A model generated the notes under the pieces. It saw only the letters and a list, made by a program, of their open reading frames with translations. It searched no databases and was not told the origin of the DNA. A program made the position numbers and the translations under genes. A DNA stretch of 64,000 nt from Typha latifolia (taxonomy: Eukaryota > Streptophyta > Magnoliopsida > Poales > Typhaceae): assembly GCA_019914945.1 (NCBI GenBank), contig CM034113.1, positions 4,630,850 through 4,694,849 of the forward strand, given 5' to 3'. Shown piece by piece: positions 37,201 to 49,298 of this stretch. Every line of letters starts with the position of its first letter. The first letter of the stretch is position 1.

Positions 37201-39361
37201 TATAACGCCCCCGCTTGGCATGGGCACGTGCACGCCCACACGGCACGCGCGGCGACGCGACAAGTCGAGCGGGGCTCGTCACACATAGATACTCTCCTGT
37301 GCACATATAATCATGACATCATCAAATAAAACTTGCTAACCTATCCATGATCATATAATCCATCACCAGATAAATCATACTATTAACCAAATAAACCTGT
37401 TAATATATGAATGTCTCTGTCCACAATAATATACATTAAACCACTATATAATCTAGCAGGACCCACACAGACCACCATAAACTATCAAGATACAACTAAA
37501 ATGACTAATATAAGAGTACGCCATGATTTGACCTATATCATACAGATCATCGTCTAATACAAAAGAGTACAAATATCAAAATACTGGTATAACTCAATTT
37601 CTATATAAACTATCATCTATACCGTGTCGCATCTATAGCTTACCTCATCTTTGCTCTAAAATATATTATCAGGGTATCTCAAGGCAATATCATGTACCAT
37701 AATATCTATGGGGGTTAAAAAGAAAGAAATAAAGAAAGTCATGAGCAAAAGACTCGGTGAATAGACCTTACCCCGAATCAGTGATACTAAACAGAGAGTA
37801 AATCATGTACTGGATAATATGAATCATCAAGAGCATCATGTCATGAATGAGTATATAAATGTATCCTCAATAATATATAAATGAAAAGTAGATAACATGT
37901 CATAACTGATAAAAGTATATAATCCTCGCTAATGAGTAAAGAAATCTCCATGCCATACTATCATTATAACTTTCTCTCAAATATGACACATGATGCATGC
38001 CGACCATGACCATGCTATGATATCAAATGAAACCATATATGATGTATATTGACCATTCGATAATTAGGTAATCAAATAATAATAAAATCATATGCATTTC
38101 TCAACATCGTAATCATCACCGATATCTCGGTATAATATCATCATACTAGACCACTATGCACAGTCAACACCCGGTACCCGGTCTCAACATCATGTCCGAA
38201 GGCTCAGAGCATACTCTGCGACCTGCAAGAGTATCTCAAATATAATCATACCCCGCCACCCGCTAGGGTATCAACATCCATCCAGATCGCACACCCACAT
38301 AATTGATAGACACCTCGTGAGGATAACTCGCTACATATGCCCTAGTGAACGACATGTGTCCGATTGTCTATGCACACAGACTCAACTGACCTCGAATATG
38401 GGCTATGAGATATCGCATATCAGCGACCATAATCATCACTCCAAGCACCTCTAACCCTAGCGCCTACTCGGGTATCCTCACGCTTTCTTTGAACTATCCT
38501 ATCAATCACATTTCATGCTTTCCTTCTAAATGCTAGATCACATGCATATATCTAGTATGATAACGAGTCAATGCATAACAGGAATCAAGAGAAAAATGAT
38601 GCAATGTAGATTCTAACCATGTATCTAACACATGCATACTCCTACTAGTCTATTACATGCACACTCATACTAGAAATCACTCCGACACAAAGTCATAACA
38701 GTATAATCATCTCTAATTCATCTCTATTTATCATCACCATACTCATATCCAAGATCAACCTAATTCTACGCATGATAAAAATATGCTCGACTATAATCAT
38801 CTCTAGATAAAGTAATATAATCATGCTGGAGGCCAAAACATGCATATACATAATATATACTATAACCTAATTTGAGAAAGGCGTCTAGGTGATAAGACTA
38901 CTCACCACCATTGCAAATACCAAATAAGGGGGTTGGAATATGAAATTATTTAAGTAGTATGATGTTAGCCGTTTATCTGATTAAAATCTGTTCATGTAAT
39001 ATATGATGATTTAGAAGGTTTTAGAATTTCCACTTATCTTTATAACTAGCTAGATTTTTAATTACAGATAAAAATAAAAATAAAAATAAAAATATAGATG
39101 AAAATGTAACTATAATTATATATTGATTAATTAGAGATTACTTTATAAAATAATAAATAAATACATAAGCCTAGTATTTTATTTGTTACAAAAATAGCAA
39201 TATATAATAAATTAATAGAATTACGTAAAATGTATATCATAATAATATTAGAATATAAATCTAATGATTATAATTTACAAATCTATCTATTAATCTAATA
39301 TAAGTATTACCTATATTTATGTGTAATAGTTTATAACTTAATTAATCATCAATAAACTTTA

Positions 39362-39659
39362 GAAAAAATGATAGTACAGGAAAAAGAGATTGATGCTCTC
39401 CCGGACTGCACTGCCTGCCTGGTGTTGAACCCTGTGAATCACGTGAAAGTAGGATACTCCAAATTCGGGGGTGAAATGAAACATTTGATTCATGTAACAG
39501 GAGAAAGATTTTCGGTTCAGGGTCAACTAGAGCTTGGTCAGGTACTAGAACTACGAGTTCCTTCTAGAACCTTGTTTAGAGATGTTTTTGCTGGTCAGGC
39601 CGAAAGGCGTAGTCGATGGACAATAGGTGAATATTCCTGTACTACCCCTTGTTGGTCCT
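39362..39659 (+). other. Probable nuclear mitochondrial DNA insert (with LSU rRNA piece)
   Basis: The insert is flanked by an exact 41-base direct repeat (39321-39361 and 39660-39700) of the surrounding LTR. Base composition is far higher in GC than the flanks. 39598-39659 reads GCCGAAAGGCGTAGTCGATG and ATATTCCTGTACTACCCCTT, the conserved bacterial-type large-subunit rRNA segment in the form I associate with plant mitochondria. The first 235 bases have the texture of mitochondrial sequence but I cannot assign a gene. The 108-codon open frame across it is accidental. Confidence 0.65.
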
Positions 39660-40081
39660 GTGTAATAGTTTATAACTTAATTAATCATCAATAAACTTTA
39701 ATTAATAATAATCATAATAATGAATATGTATTATTATTAAAATAAATAATGTCTAAATTTATTTGTATTAATTAAGACAGAATTACCTAAATAAATAAAT
39801 AATAAAATTAAAAAGAATAATGGATCACTAGTACTAGTGCTGGGCTTGGCCCAAAGATCGGCCTCGCTATATCTAGGCCGAGCCCAAAGACTCAATTTGC
39901 GAAAAAATAAGAAGAGAAGAAGCAGCTGAGGAAGAAGAAGAAGAAAAGAAGAAGGAAGAAGAAGGAAGAAGAAGAAGAGAAGAGAAGAAGGGAAGGAAGA
40001 GGAGGGAGGTGCGGACCCGGGCTGGTAGGAAGGGCACCGGCAGCTGGTTGAGGTGGCGGCGGCGGCGATAGGCCGGCCTCG

Positions 40082-40082
<1 letters not shown>

Positions 40083-40146
<64 letters not shown>
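40083..40146. repeat. (GA)n microsatellite
   Basis: Over 30 GA units inside the LARD LTR; the same position is (TC)n in the solo LTR near 14150. Confidence 0.95.
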
Positions 40147-40155
<9 letters not shown>

Positions 40156-40369
40156 GGCAGTGGGGGGGCTTTTGCGGCAGCTATGGTGTCACTAGGGCCC
40201 GTCGCGGCCAACTAGTCGCAGACGGATGGCTGCGGCCACGCTAGGGGGTGCGTGGCACCCCCACGCTACGCCTAGCTGCATGGGCACGAGGCCAGCCACA
40301 CTATTTCCAGCCACGTGCCTATGCAGAACTTCAATTTTGTTTTTGTTTTTTTAAGGATAGGTTGTTACA

Positions 40370-40617
40370 GGCAACGAGAAGAGGAAGGGGTGTGAGAGAG
40401 AGTAGAGAGAGAGTAGAGTGAGAGAGTGACCGAGAGAGAGAGATAAAGAGAGAGAGATTTAGAGAGAGAGGGAAGGCGGTGGGGGGTTTTGGCAGTGGCT
40501 GCGACGACGCTAGGGCCCGCCGTGGCCAGCTGGCCGCAGCCGGTTGGCTACAGTGACGCGAGGGGGTGTGTGGCTTGAAAAACCTCATACTAGGTTACTA
40601 GGTTGGCTACAGTGACA
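40370..40617 (-). repeat. LARD LTR fragment and local duplication
   Basis: 40380-40570 repeats the LTR segment at 40100-40260 (GGCGGTGGGGGGTTTTGGC, GCTAGGGCCCGCCG). At its end GGTTGGCTACAGTGAC occurs at 40543 and 40602, and AAAAACCTCATACTAGGTTA at 40579 and 40662, a shuffled tandem duplication at the junction with gypsy A gag. Confidence 0.6.
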
Positions 40618-42250
40618 GCTCGAACTGTTGTTGACTGAGTCAGCTTAGTCAACATGGCCTAAAAAACCTCATACTAGGTTAGACCGAATCGAGCACAAAT
40701 TGCATCCGCAAAGTCCTACCAAGACTCGAATGGTTGAGCCCGTTCAGCCGACTAGTACCACCTAATCGCCATGCCCTCCAAGTGGAATGAGGCTAGCTAG
40801 ACTTTCTGGTGGTCGGGCATGCCATCGTACGTGAAAAACTGCTCTACTAGGTAGGTTCAGTCTAGCGGGTCTCCTCTAGAGAATTTTGGTAAATAAAGCT
40901 TGACGGTCTGAGCTTGGATCCCAAAATATGGTCTGTCATCGCAGGCGAAGTGACCTCGAGGTCGAGGTTGGTCTCGAGCACACCGGTTCATTCCACCATT
41001 CTTCCTCATGCTCGTACTCGTGCTCAAGGTCTTGTTCATGGGTTCCAAACTGGTTCGCACGAGGTGATCGAATCGGTTCGCAAAAATTTATCCTGCCTCA
41101 AAAATCATAAGCTTTATCTCTTTCATTCTAATAACGTAACTCTAACCCTAAGCCTGAATTTGGAATTTGGCTTAGTTGGGGATCGTCGGTGGCGGCGGCG
41201 GCTGGGTTCAGTGTGGGATCGTTGGTAGTTGGCCCCTAGCTGGTCGCAATGGAATGGCGGCGAGCGGCGGTAGAGGGCAAAACTCGAGTTTGGGCTCAAG
41301 CTGGTGCAGCGGCGGCCCTAGTGCATCACTGGCCGATGCACCAGCCACCGACGGCTGCGGAAAGAACCAGTGACCCCATTGTAGGGGAGCAGCGGTGGCA
41401 AGAAGCCGTGGTAGAGTCACCCCGACGTAGGGGTAGCTTTTCGCTACTATGGCTATTGGGTTTGGCCACCCAATGGTCGTCGGCGGCTGCAGCGGCCACC
41501 ACTGGCTGGCAGTAGGCCCAAGGAAGCCAACCGTGGACATCGATGGGCGTGGGAGTGTCGGACCTCCAGCCACCAGTCACGGGCTTGCTACAACACGAAC
41601 CGCCATCTTTGGCAGTCTTCCAGTCGGTGCCGGCATGAACAGTGGCTTAGGCTCTAGAGTAGGGGTCCCATGGGAGGGACGGGACATGGCGACGGGGGCC
41701 AGGAGCGACCGGATGGCTGTCGGTGGGAGGCTAGGGTTTTCACCCCTAGCTCGCACCGCGGGTGGGGAAGACAGCTCGGGGGCATCTCTGGCAGCTTCTC
41801 TGGCGTTGATGCGGTGAGGGACTCGGCCTACAGGGATGGAAGGCATTCCTCCTCGACCGGAGGAAGGGTTCTCGCTGGCGATTGGGTCTCCTCTCCACCT
41901 CCTTCACGATTTGAAGTTGGTGGACATTGTTGGGCTATTTCTGTGTGGCCGGCGGCACTAATAGTGATGGCGGCACGGGCTGGCTGTGCTGGGCTAGGAG
42001 AACAGCCCTCAAGGTTTCTGTCATGGTTTGGATGACCTTCTCGATCCTTTTGGAACTTTCTGTGGCTCTCCTTGATGATTCACACAACGAGTCCATGGAC
42101 TCTACCCATGCCTTCGCCCACGCTAGCGGATAGTTGTCAACTATTGGTGGTGGTGGCAGAGGCGCCAAATCAACTACCACAGGAGCAGAGATAAGATCGT
42201 GCTCCTTCATGGTCGATCCCTCCTAATTGGTCTTGGAACGCGTGTTAACC
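40600..42250 (-). pseudogene. Gypsy A gag, N-terminal two thirds
   Basis: Starts on the minus strand at about 42249 with MVNTRSKTN (usual for plant gypsy gag), then a stop, then MKEHDLISAP. A proline-, alanine-rich and GC-rich stretch at 41130-41880 has no recognised motif and frame changes. At 40900-40640 the capsid core appears: VKLYLPKFSRGDPLD, TYLVEQFFTYDGMPD, LASFHLEGMAIRWY, ARFGLT and YEVF, with TGG codons read as TAG or TGA. The frame is cut at about 40600 by the inserted block and continues at 28690. Confidence 0.75.
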
Positions 42251-42269
42251 ATATTTTGAGGAACATCGA

Positions 42270-42281
42270 CTCTGATACTAA
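42270..42281 (-). other. Primer binding site of gypsy A
   Basis: On the minus strand TTAGTATCAGAG directly after the LTR end; one change from TGGTATCAGAG at the second G. Confidence 0.75.
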
Positions 42282-42841
42282 TGTTAAGAACCAGATTTGG
42301 ACCGATCCGAACATAAGAAAATTATTAAAATTTAGGTAGAGGTAGCCTCGTGAGTTAGGGTTCTAATGGCTTTGGTTTCACCTAATTTGGAGGTCGAAAT
42401 GAAAAGGTTAAAAATAAAATAGTGGAGATAGGTCAGAGAGGGCAAAATGATAAATATTCGATGTTGTAGCGGTCATCGGAGGGTGGCGGACGACCAAGGG
42501 TGGTGGTGGATGGCCATATTGTAGGGTGGCTGCTAAAGGTAGGAGGTGGCTAGGATTTGGAAGGTTGGGATGTTTCTATGGCTATGATCTACTCATAAAA
42601 AGATAAAGTGATTTAACGATTAGATAAAAGATAAGGACAAAAATAATAATTAGCTAAATTCAAATTTCTTCCAATGATTAATGATAATTATCAACACATG
42701 TCCACCCCTATTTATAGGAGTGAAATCCTTAGCGGATTGGATCCACATGCGTATTATCCGATTTATTTAAAATTTAAAACAATAAGATAAAGCTAAGTAA
42801 CTAACTTGACTCGATTTAAACCATGTGGTTGGATCGTAACA
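42282..42841 (-). repeat. 5' LTR of gypsy A (560 bp)
   Basis: On the minus strand TGTTACGATCC to TGGTTCTTAACA. Pairs with 27700-28217. Confidence 0.88.
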
Positions 42842-43861
42842 GATAGGTCTAAAAAATACCATAATAATCCAAGAAAATAACTCAGAGTTATCATTATCAC
42901 AGGCCTCAACAAGCCTCCAGAAATACAAGTCCATACAAAACTTTAAAACATAATAACCCTCGCAGGGGATAAAGTTTAACTAGGAATAAAAGAATAAACA
43001 ATCCTAGTAAGAAAATAAATCCGCTACTCATCGACATCCGCACCCTCCATATTTAACTTTGAAATATTTCCACCAAAATGGCGGTGAGCACACGGCCCAG
43101 CAAGTATAATCCAATAATAATCTATGAATAATGTATTGCACAATAAATAGAAATGCATACCCATAAGTATCAACCTATCAAAGTAAAAGTAGACAATGTA
43201 ATTTTTAATAAACTATCATTTACTCATAACAAACATAAGTGTATAATATTATCATAATTCAATGTATCAAAGTTCAATAGCAACCGGGTCCATAATGTCA
43301 TATTCCACAAGGCAAACATAATAACGAGAGGGACTAGTCATTTAGCAATATTGTTACTCGCACATGCCTGATGACGCTATATATGACCGGTTATCTGTGG
43401 CCATCAAACTAAGGATCCCAATCGTAGGCTCATCATCACCGCACAGAGCAGAATCATCGCGTACAGCGGGAAAGAGCTCACAACTCAATAGACGCCCTGA
43501 CCCTGCGTCCTTGGGTATCGCTAGAGCTAATAACCTTACCTCGCAAATATCTTTCTAATATCATCCTAGGCTAATGTGCAAATAAGGCAATGTAATCACC
43601 TGAATGCTCCACCTGCTAACGACCTCGGGTGTAGATTGCTAATATAATAATACTATACAATACACTCTATCCTTAACCTCAGGTTGAGTGGGTGAGAGGG
43701 ACACTACCTAGTTGGGACTAGACTAACAATGATACGTGCACGTGGTGTCATGTCTTCTATTACTTATTATATCATGATCATCAGGATAATATGTATCATA
43801 ACTAAGCATGGAGTCTATCATATATAAGCGATAAATAATAAATAATGCATGTAAAATAATC

Positions 43862-44742
43862 TGTTAGGTTTTTATTTGTTGGCAATTGTGTACAAAATAT
43901 TCTAAGTGTATTTTTTCATGTATATGAGCTTTACACAAGTCTAGAATATCTCTCGTTTGAAGAATTGCAAGATTATTGGAGAAAAGCCGTCGAGTTGACA
44001 CCGCGTTCACAAACGTGTTCAAACGCGGAATCTGCGTTCACACATACAGAGAACCGCGTTCACAAACGCGTTCAAACACGGGTACTGCGTTCACACAGAC
44101 AGAGAGCCGCGCTCACAAACGCGTTCGAACGCGGGTACTACGTTCACACAGACCGAGAGCTGCGTTCACAAACGCGTTCGAACGCAATCTAAAGAATTCA
44201 AGTTGTCGCGTTCGAACGCACCCGGGCCGCGTTCGAACGCACCAACGAAGTTTGATAAAATTGGACTTTCGTGAGTATGCATAAAACTTGGATTTGACTC
44301 TATCTTGGAGATCATATATAAGGATTGTGATGCCCTATCTTGAGTGTGGTTGAAGAAGCATTATTGAAGGAGACTTCTTGAGGCTACATCGGTTCTTCAA
44401 CTATCAAGGTTCCACTCATCTATAAAACTTAATCTTTCGTCTTAAGGGCTATCTAGATGAAAGATCAATCTCGAGGGTTACTAAGGTTGGACTTCAATCA
44501 CGAGAAGTAGTGAATCGTGGGTTCTAGCGAGCAAGACTGAGAAGAACCAAGTCGTTTGTATCGACGGGTTGTTTTGTGAGTCAGTCTTGTAACTGCTACT
44601 ATTCTAGTGATTGGTTTTGATCCGAGTTTGGATTTGTGGTTTTTTTCCGTTTGGGTTTTTCCACGTTAAAATCTTGGCGTTCATCACTGCTTTCGTTCCT
44701 AATATTTCTACGGACTTTTACTTAAGCGTACGAGTAATATAG
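43862..44742 (+). repeat. 5' LTR of the SIRE element, 3' end deleted
   Basis: Matches the 3' LTR from TGTTAGG to CGAGT-ATAT and then jumps into gag, losing the last 44 bases of the LTR. Confidence 0.88.
44003..44214 (+). repeat. 53-bp tandem array with GCGTTCGAACGC palindromes
   Basis: Units start at 44003, 44056, 44109 and 44162, spaced exactly 53. Each holds CGTTCACAAACGCGTTCGAACGCG and GCGTTCACACAGACAGAGAG. Two more GCGTTCGAACGC palindromes follow at about 44210 and 44229. In the 3' LTR the units start at 52295, 52348, 52403 and 52456. Confidence 0.92.
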
Positions 44743-46240
44743 CAAAAAAAGCTTGGACGATCTTAGAAACTACTCACGAAGGAACTATGACTGTAAAACT
44801 TTCTAAACTTCAGAAGTTGACTACTAGTTTTGAAACTCTACGTTTGGAGGAGAATGAGACATTTGATGAGATTTATGCAAAGCTGAGTGATATAGTCAAC
44901 TCCAGTTTCAACCTAGGAGAGAAAATTCTCGAAAACAGAATTATCCGTAAGATCTTTAGGTCTCTTCCAGAGAGGTTTCAGGCGAAAGTTACAGCTATTG
45001 AGGAAAGTAAGGACATCGATTCTATGAAAGTTAAACAATTGGTAGGAAATCTACAAACATTTGAGTCCAGCTTTTCAAAATCGAGGAAGTCCAAAGGGAT
45101 TGCCCTATCCACTGTTGAACAAAGTATAGAGGAGTCTGATGATGAAGGTGATTTAGATGTTGAGATGTTGGCCATGTTCGTCAAAAAGTTCAATAAATTC
45201 TTTCGGAAGTCAAACAAGTTGAATGCTGAAAAACTTGAGAAAAGCAAAGCATTTGTGAAAAAGAAAAATACTGCAAGTTTGAACACAGGTGTGAGCAACA
45301 ACGTTGTCAAACAGAAAAATAAGAATTCTGAGAATAAAGTTCGATGTTTTGAATGTTATGGTTTTTGACACATAGCACAAGAATGCCCTAATCGCCTTAA
45401 GAAGAAGGGTAAAGCTATGAAAGTTACTTGGGATGAATCTGATGATGATTCTGGAAAAGACAGAAAACTTTGTTGCTTTTGCCTCTTCTCTACTCAATAT
45501 TGATTCCGTTGTTGATACTGATAGTACAGATAATCAGGATATGTTACCAGCTGAAGAAGATGAATCTGAAATACAAAAGGCATATAATGACCTGTACCTG
45601 GAGTCGTTTAAACTCAAGAAAAGCAATCTTAGACTACATCAACGACTCAAGGTAATCGAACTTGAAAGAATTCAATTTGAGGAGAAGTACAAATTGGAAC
45701 TTGAACGTGTCAAAGACCTTTCTGAACAACTTGACAATGCAAAAAATAAAATGAAGGCTGATGAAATTGAACTAGAGCGACTGAATAAGGAAGTGACATT
45801 TCTAAAAGGGAAGAACAAACTTGATAAGATCCTAAAGGCTCAGATCTCTGGAAATGACAAGTATGGTGTTGGATACACTAGTAATTCAAATAATAATAAA
45901 ACTGTCTTCGTTTCTGCAAGTATACAAAAGGAAGAATATCTGAAGTCATCAACTGCATTTACAAAACAATCCTGGATGAATGCTTCTAAAATGAAGGTGA
46001 ATCTACAAACTGGTGAATCGACAACGGCACCAAAGGTAAACTTTAGTCACACTCCTCGACAAAAGGTGAGTAGAAAATGGTTTGTTCCGACATGCTATCA
46101 TTGCGGCATTCTAGTGCATATTCGACCTCATTGCAAATTTTTGCAAAAACCTAAAACTGCTTTTATTTATGGGATAAAAACAAAGGCCATATGGGTCAAG
46201 AAAAGTGATTTAAAATGTTATATTGTGCATACAACTTTGA
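44743..46240 (+). pseudogene. SIRE copia gag
   Basis: Enters mid-protein after the LTR: AWTILETTHEGTMTVKLSK, the usual copia gag core, and an open run from 44787 to 45365. The first zinc knuckle CFECYGF-HIAQEC (45350-45390) is cut by TGA where glycine (GGA) is expected. A frame change near 45433 leads into a coiled-coil stretch (ELERVKDLSEQLDNAKNKM) and a second cysteine-histidine box CYHCGILVHIRPHC. The start and first part of gag are deleted. Confidence 0.85.
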
Positions 46241-47290
46241 AAGCTTTAAATTCTGATTTGTGGTATTTAGACAGTGGTTGTTCAAGACATATGTCGGGTG
46301 ACAAGTCGTTATTTTCTAATCTTGAAAAACATGAAGGGAGAGTTGTGACATTCGGAGATGGTAATTCATCCAAGGTAATAGGTAAATGAAAGGTAAGTTC
46401 TCCGGGGGTTCCTATTCTTGAAAATGTTCTTTATGTTAAGTGCTTGAAAGCAAATCTTCTGAGTATCAGTCAATTTTGTGATGAAGATTATGAGGTAAAA
46501 TTCTCCAAAAATGATTGTACTATTCTAGATCATGGTGGTAATATTATATGTTATGGATCTAGAACATCTGATAATTGCTATGTTGTTGGAACGTCACATA
46601 AATTGAAATATAACAGTGCCTTTTTTGACATTGCAGATCTTTGGCATCAACGTCTTGGACATGTGAATCACAAGGAATTATTTACTCTGTCCAAACAAGA
46701 AGTGGTAAGAGGAATACCTAAGATGAAAGAAATGTCAAAAAGAGTGTGCAGTTCGTGTCAAATTGGAAAACAAACTAGGATTTCACATAAGAAGGTAAAT
46801 GCAGCTACCACCGACCTTTTGCTCTAATTAGTTCACATGGACTTGATGGGTCCAACAAAAAACGGAAAGTCTTGGAGGTAAACGCTATATATTCTTAATG
46901 GTCGATGATTACTCCAGATATACCTAGGTTGCCTTTCTACGTGAGAAGTCTAAAACCTTTGAAATTTTTAAATCACTATGCTTAAAATTGCAGAATGAAA
47001 AATCTATTACCCTAGTTAGGATTCGTTCTGATCATGTTAGAGAATTTGAAAATGAAATTTTTTCAATATTTTGCGATTCTCTTGGTATTCAACATGAATT
47101 TTCAGCTCTTATAACTCCACAACAGAACGGGATTGTGGAAAGAAAGAACCGAGTTGTGCAGAAAATTGCTAGGGTTATGCTTTATGCTAAAAAGGTTCCT
47201 CAAAGGTTTTGGGCAGAGGCGGTCAATACAGCGGTACATGTGATAAATCGTGTTTATCTAAGACCCGTACAAAAAATGACTGCATAAGAA
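46241..47290 (+). pseudogene. SIRE copia protease and integrase
   Basis: Protease: WYLDSGCSRHMSG at 46260-46300 with the catalytic DSG intact, then TGA at 46387. Integrase: zinc-binding part WHQRLGHVNH and CSSCQIGKQ (46640-46770), MDLMGP (46838), a frameshift, MVDDYSRYT followed by TAG for tryptophan, SDHVREFEN and PQQNGIVERKNR, so D-D-E is present. It ends with TAA at 47285. Confidence 0.88.
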
Positions 47291-47749
47291 ATCTGGAAAG
47301 GTAAGAAACCTAGTGTTAAATATTTTCGAGTTTTTGGTAGTAAATGCTATATCTTGCGTGATCGAGAATATTTGACTAAATTTGACAGTAGAAGTAACGA
47401 AGGCATCTTCTTAGGGTATTCGAATAATAGCAAAGCCTATAGAGTATTTAATCTTGACACTTCTACTGTTATGGAATCTGCTAATGTTATGATAGATGAA
47501 TCCACTACTGATTTAACTGAAGCTACTCCTATTTCTGTTTCTGCAGATACATATGACGAAGAAATAGGAAAGGAGCATGATCTGAAAATTGAGAATCAGA
47601 ACGAGGACAAAGTTGAAATGAACAAAGATGACTGCAATGTACCGGAACCATCTGCCAGAGTGAAATCAGATCATCCACTGTCACAAGTGATTGGAGACGT
47701 AAATGAACCAATTAAGACAAGATGACAAATCCAAAGTGATGTATCATTT

Positions 47750-49298
47750 ACTTGTTATACATCTTCTTTTGAACCTAAAAATGTGAAGGAAGCATTGTTA
47801 GACGATTCTTGGGTTAATGCTATGCATGAGGAATTAGAGCAATTTTCTAGGAATGATGTTTGGTATTTAGTTCCTAGACCTAAGAATGTGAACGTCATTG
47901 GAACAAAATAGATTTACAAGAATAAAAGTGATGAACATGGCAATATAGTTCGAAATAAAGCTAGACTCGTAGCACATGGATATACTCAGGTTGAGGGTAT
48001 AGATTTTAATGAGACATTTGCTCCTGTTGCTAGATTAGAATCTATTCGTATATTGCTTGCTATTGCTTGTCACTTAAAATTTAAATTGTTTCAAATGAAT
48101 GTGAAAAGTGCTTTCTTGAATGGTACTCTGAATGAAGATGTTTATATAGAACAACCGAAAAAGTTCGAAGATCAAAAATTTTCTTCTCATGTGTTTAAAC
48201 TGAAAAAGGCCCTCTACGGGCTAAAACAAGCTCCAAGAGCTTGGTATGAGAAGTTGACCACTTTTTTTAGTGGATCCGGGGTTCACTCGAGGGGGAGTGG
48301 ACAAGACATTGTTCATTAGACAGTCAAACAAGAGTTTAGTTGTGGCACAAATTTATGTGGATGACATTGTCTTCGGGGCAACGAGTCGATCATTAGCTAA
48401 GGAGTTTGCAGATCTTATGCATAGTCATTTTGAGATGAGCATGACGAGTGAGTTGAAGTTCTTTTTGGGACTTCAAATTACTCAGTTGGAAAGAGGGATA
48501 TTTATCGCTCAAACCAAGTATGCTAAGGATCTTGTGACTAAATTCGGTTTAGAAAATGCAAAACATGCTAGAACTCCTATGAGTACAACTACCAAACTAG
48601 GTAAGGATATTTCAGGAAAAAGTGTTGATCAGACACTGTATAGGAGCATGATTGGTAGTCTTTTGTATTTAACTACTAGTAGACCTGACATTGCATTTAG
48701 TGTCGGTGTGTGTTCTAGGTTTCAGTCTGAACCTAAGGAGAAACATTTGTTTGCTGTTAAACGTATTATAAAATATGTCGATGGCACAGTTGACTTAGGT
48801 ATCTGATTTACGTATGACTCGGGAGCTATCATATCTAGATACACGAATTCTGATTGGGCAGGTTCATGTGATTATATAAAAAGTACCTCAGGTGGATGCT
48901 TTTATATTGGAAACAATCTGGTTGCTTGGCACAGTAAGAAACAAAACTCGATATCTTTATCTACTGCGGAGGCCGAGTACATTACAGCGGGAAGTTGTTG
49001 TTCTCAGTTACTATAGATGAAACAGATGGTTAAAAATTACGGCATTGAACAATATACTATGGTGCTTTATTGTAACAACATGAGTGCTATTAATATATCA
49101 AAAAATCCTATTCAACACTCGCGTACAAAACATATTGATATCTGACATCATTTTATACGCGAGTTAGTTGAAGACAAAATAATAGCACTAGAATATGTTG
49201 AGACGGAGAAACAGTTGGGTGATCTATTTACAAAACCTTTGGATTTACAGAAATTTGAGTATCTTCGTACTTCTTTAGGAATTTGTGCTTTGGATTGA
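47750..49298 (+). pseudogene. SIRE copia reverse transcriptase and RNase H
   Basis: RT starts about 47770: [48 protein letters not shown], a frameshift at about 48270, then QIYVDDIVFG at 48349 with the YVDD catalytic box intact. RNase H from 48810: NSDWAGSCDYIKSTSGG, SLSTAEAEYI, HIDI-HHFIRELVED and DLFTKPL, ending at 49298. In-frame stops include GTK*IYKN (47909), a TGA at 48804, LL*MKQM (49015) and one before HHFIREL. Confidence 0.9.

Larger units (their letters stand above)
33511..40369 (-). mobile_element. LARD-type non-coding LTR element
   Basis: Minus-strand order: 5' LTR 40369-37201 (3.17 kb), perfect initiator tRNA-Met primer binding site, 3.24-kb internal domain without coding capacity, polypurine tract (33978-33965) and 3' LTR 33964-33511, cut short. 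LTRs above 3 kb and a conserved but non-coding interior define the LARD class. The bases after the 5' end are GGCAA; the matching duplication is lost with the 3' LTR end. Confidence 0.82.
37201..40369 (-). repeat. 5' LTR of the LARD element (3.17 kb)
   Basis: On the minus strand TGTAACAACC to GGGCGTTATA. Homologous to the solo LTR 13815-16744. It contains a (GA)n tract, and a 298-base insert of organellar appearance at 39362-39659. Confidence 0.85.
27700..42841 (-). mobile_element. Gypsy A: Ty3/gypsy element, pol deleted, gag interrupted
   Basis: The minus-strand order is 5' LTR 42841-42282, primer binding site, gag start MVNTRSKTN, gag to about 40600, a foreign block (40600-28700), gag C-terminus with a zinc knuckle, a short 3' coding end and 3' LTR 28217-27700. 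The flanks GATAG (42842) and GATTA (27695) are a one-mismatch target duplication within LTR-B. No protease, RT or integrase of its own remains. Confidence 0.8.

Noticed and set aside
39368..39694. 108-codon open frame read as a protein gene
   Set aside because: It crosses the mitochondrial-like insert and the 41-base duplicated flank; the 3' part is an rRNA-type sequence, so the frame is accidental.
40083..40211. Arginine/glutamate and serine/leucine repeat proteins in (GA)n tracts
   Set aside because: They are translations of microsatellites in LTRs (also 13773-14405 and 33479-33829), with no coding features.
41208..41846. GC-rich proline-rich frames as host genes
   Set aside because: They lie between the start and core of gypsy A gag, change frame repeatedly and have no recognisable domain.
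44003..44214. 53-bp repeats as a CRISPR-like array
   Set aside because: Repeats are contiguous, without unique spacers, lie in a plant LTR and recur in the partner LTR.
44003..44240. GCGTTCGAACGC as a tRNA B-box or Pol III promoter
   Set aside because: It resembles GTTCGA-N-N-C but lacks the final C at the right place, and no A-box or cloverleaf surrounds it.
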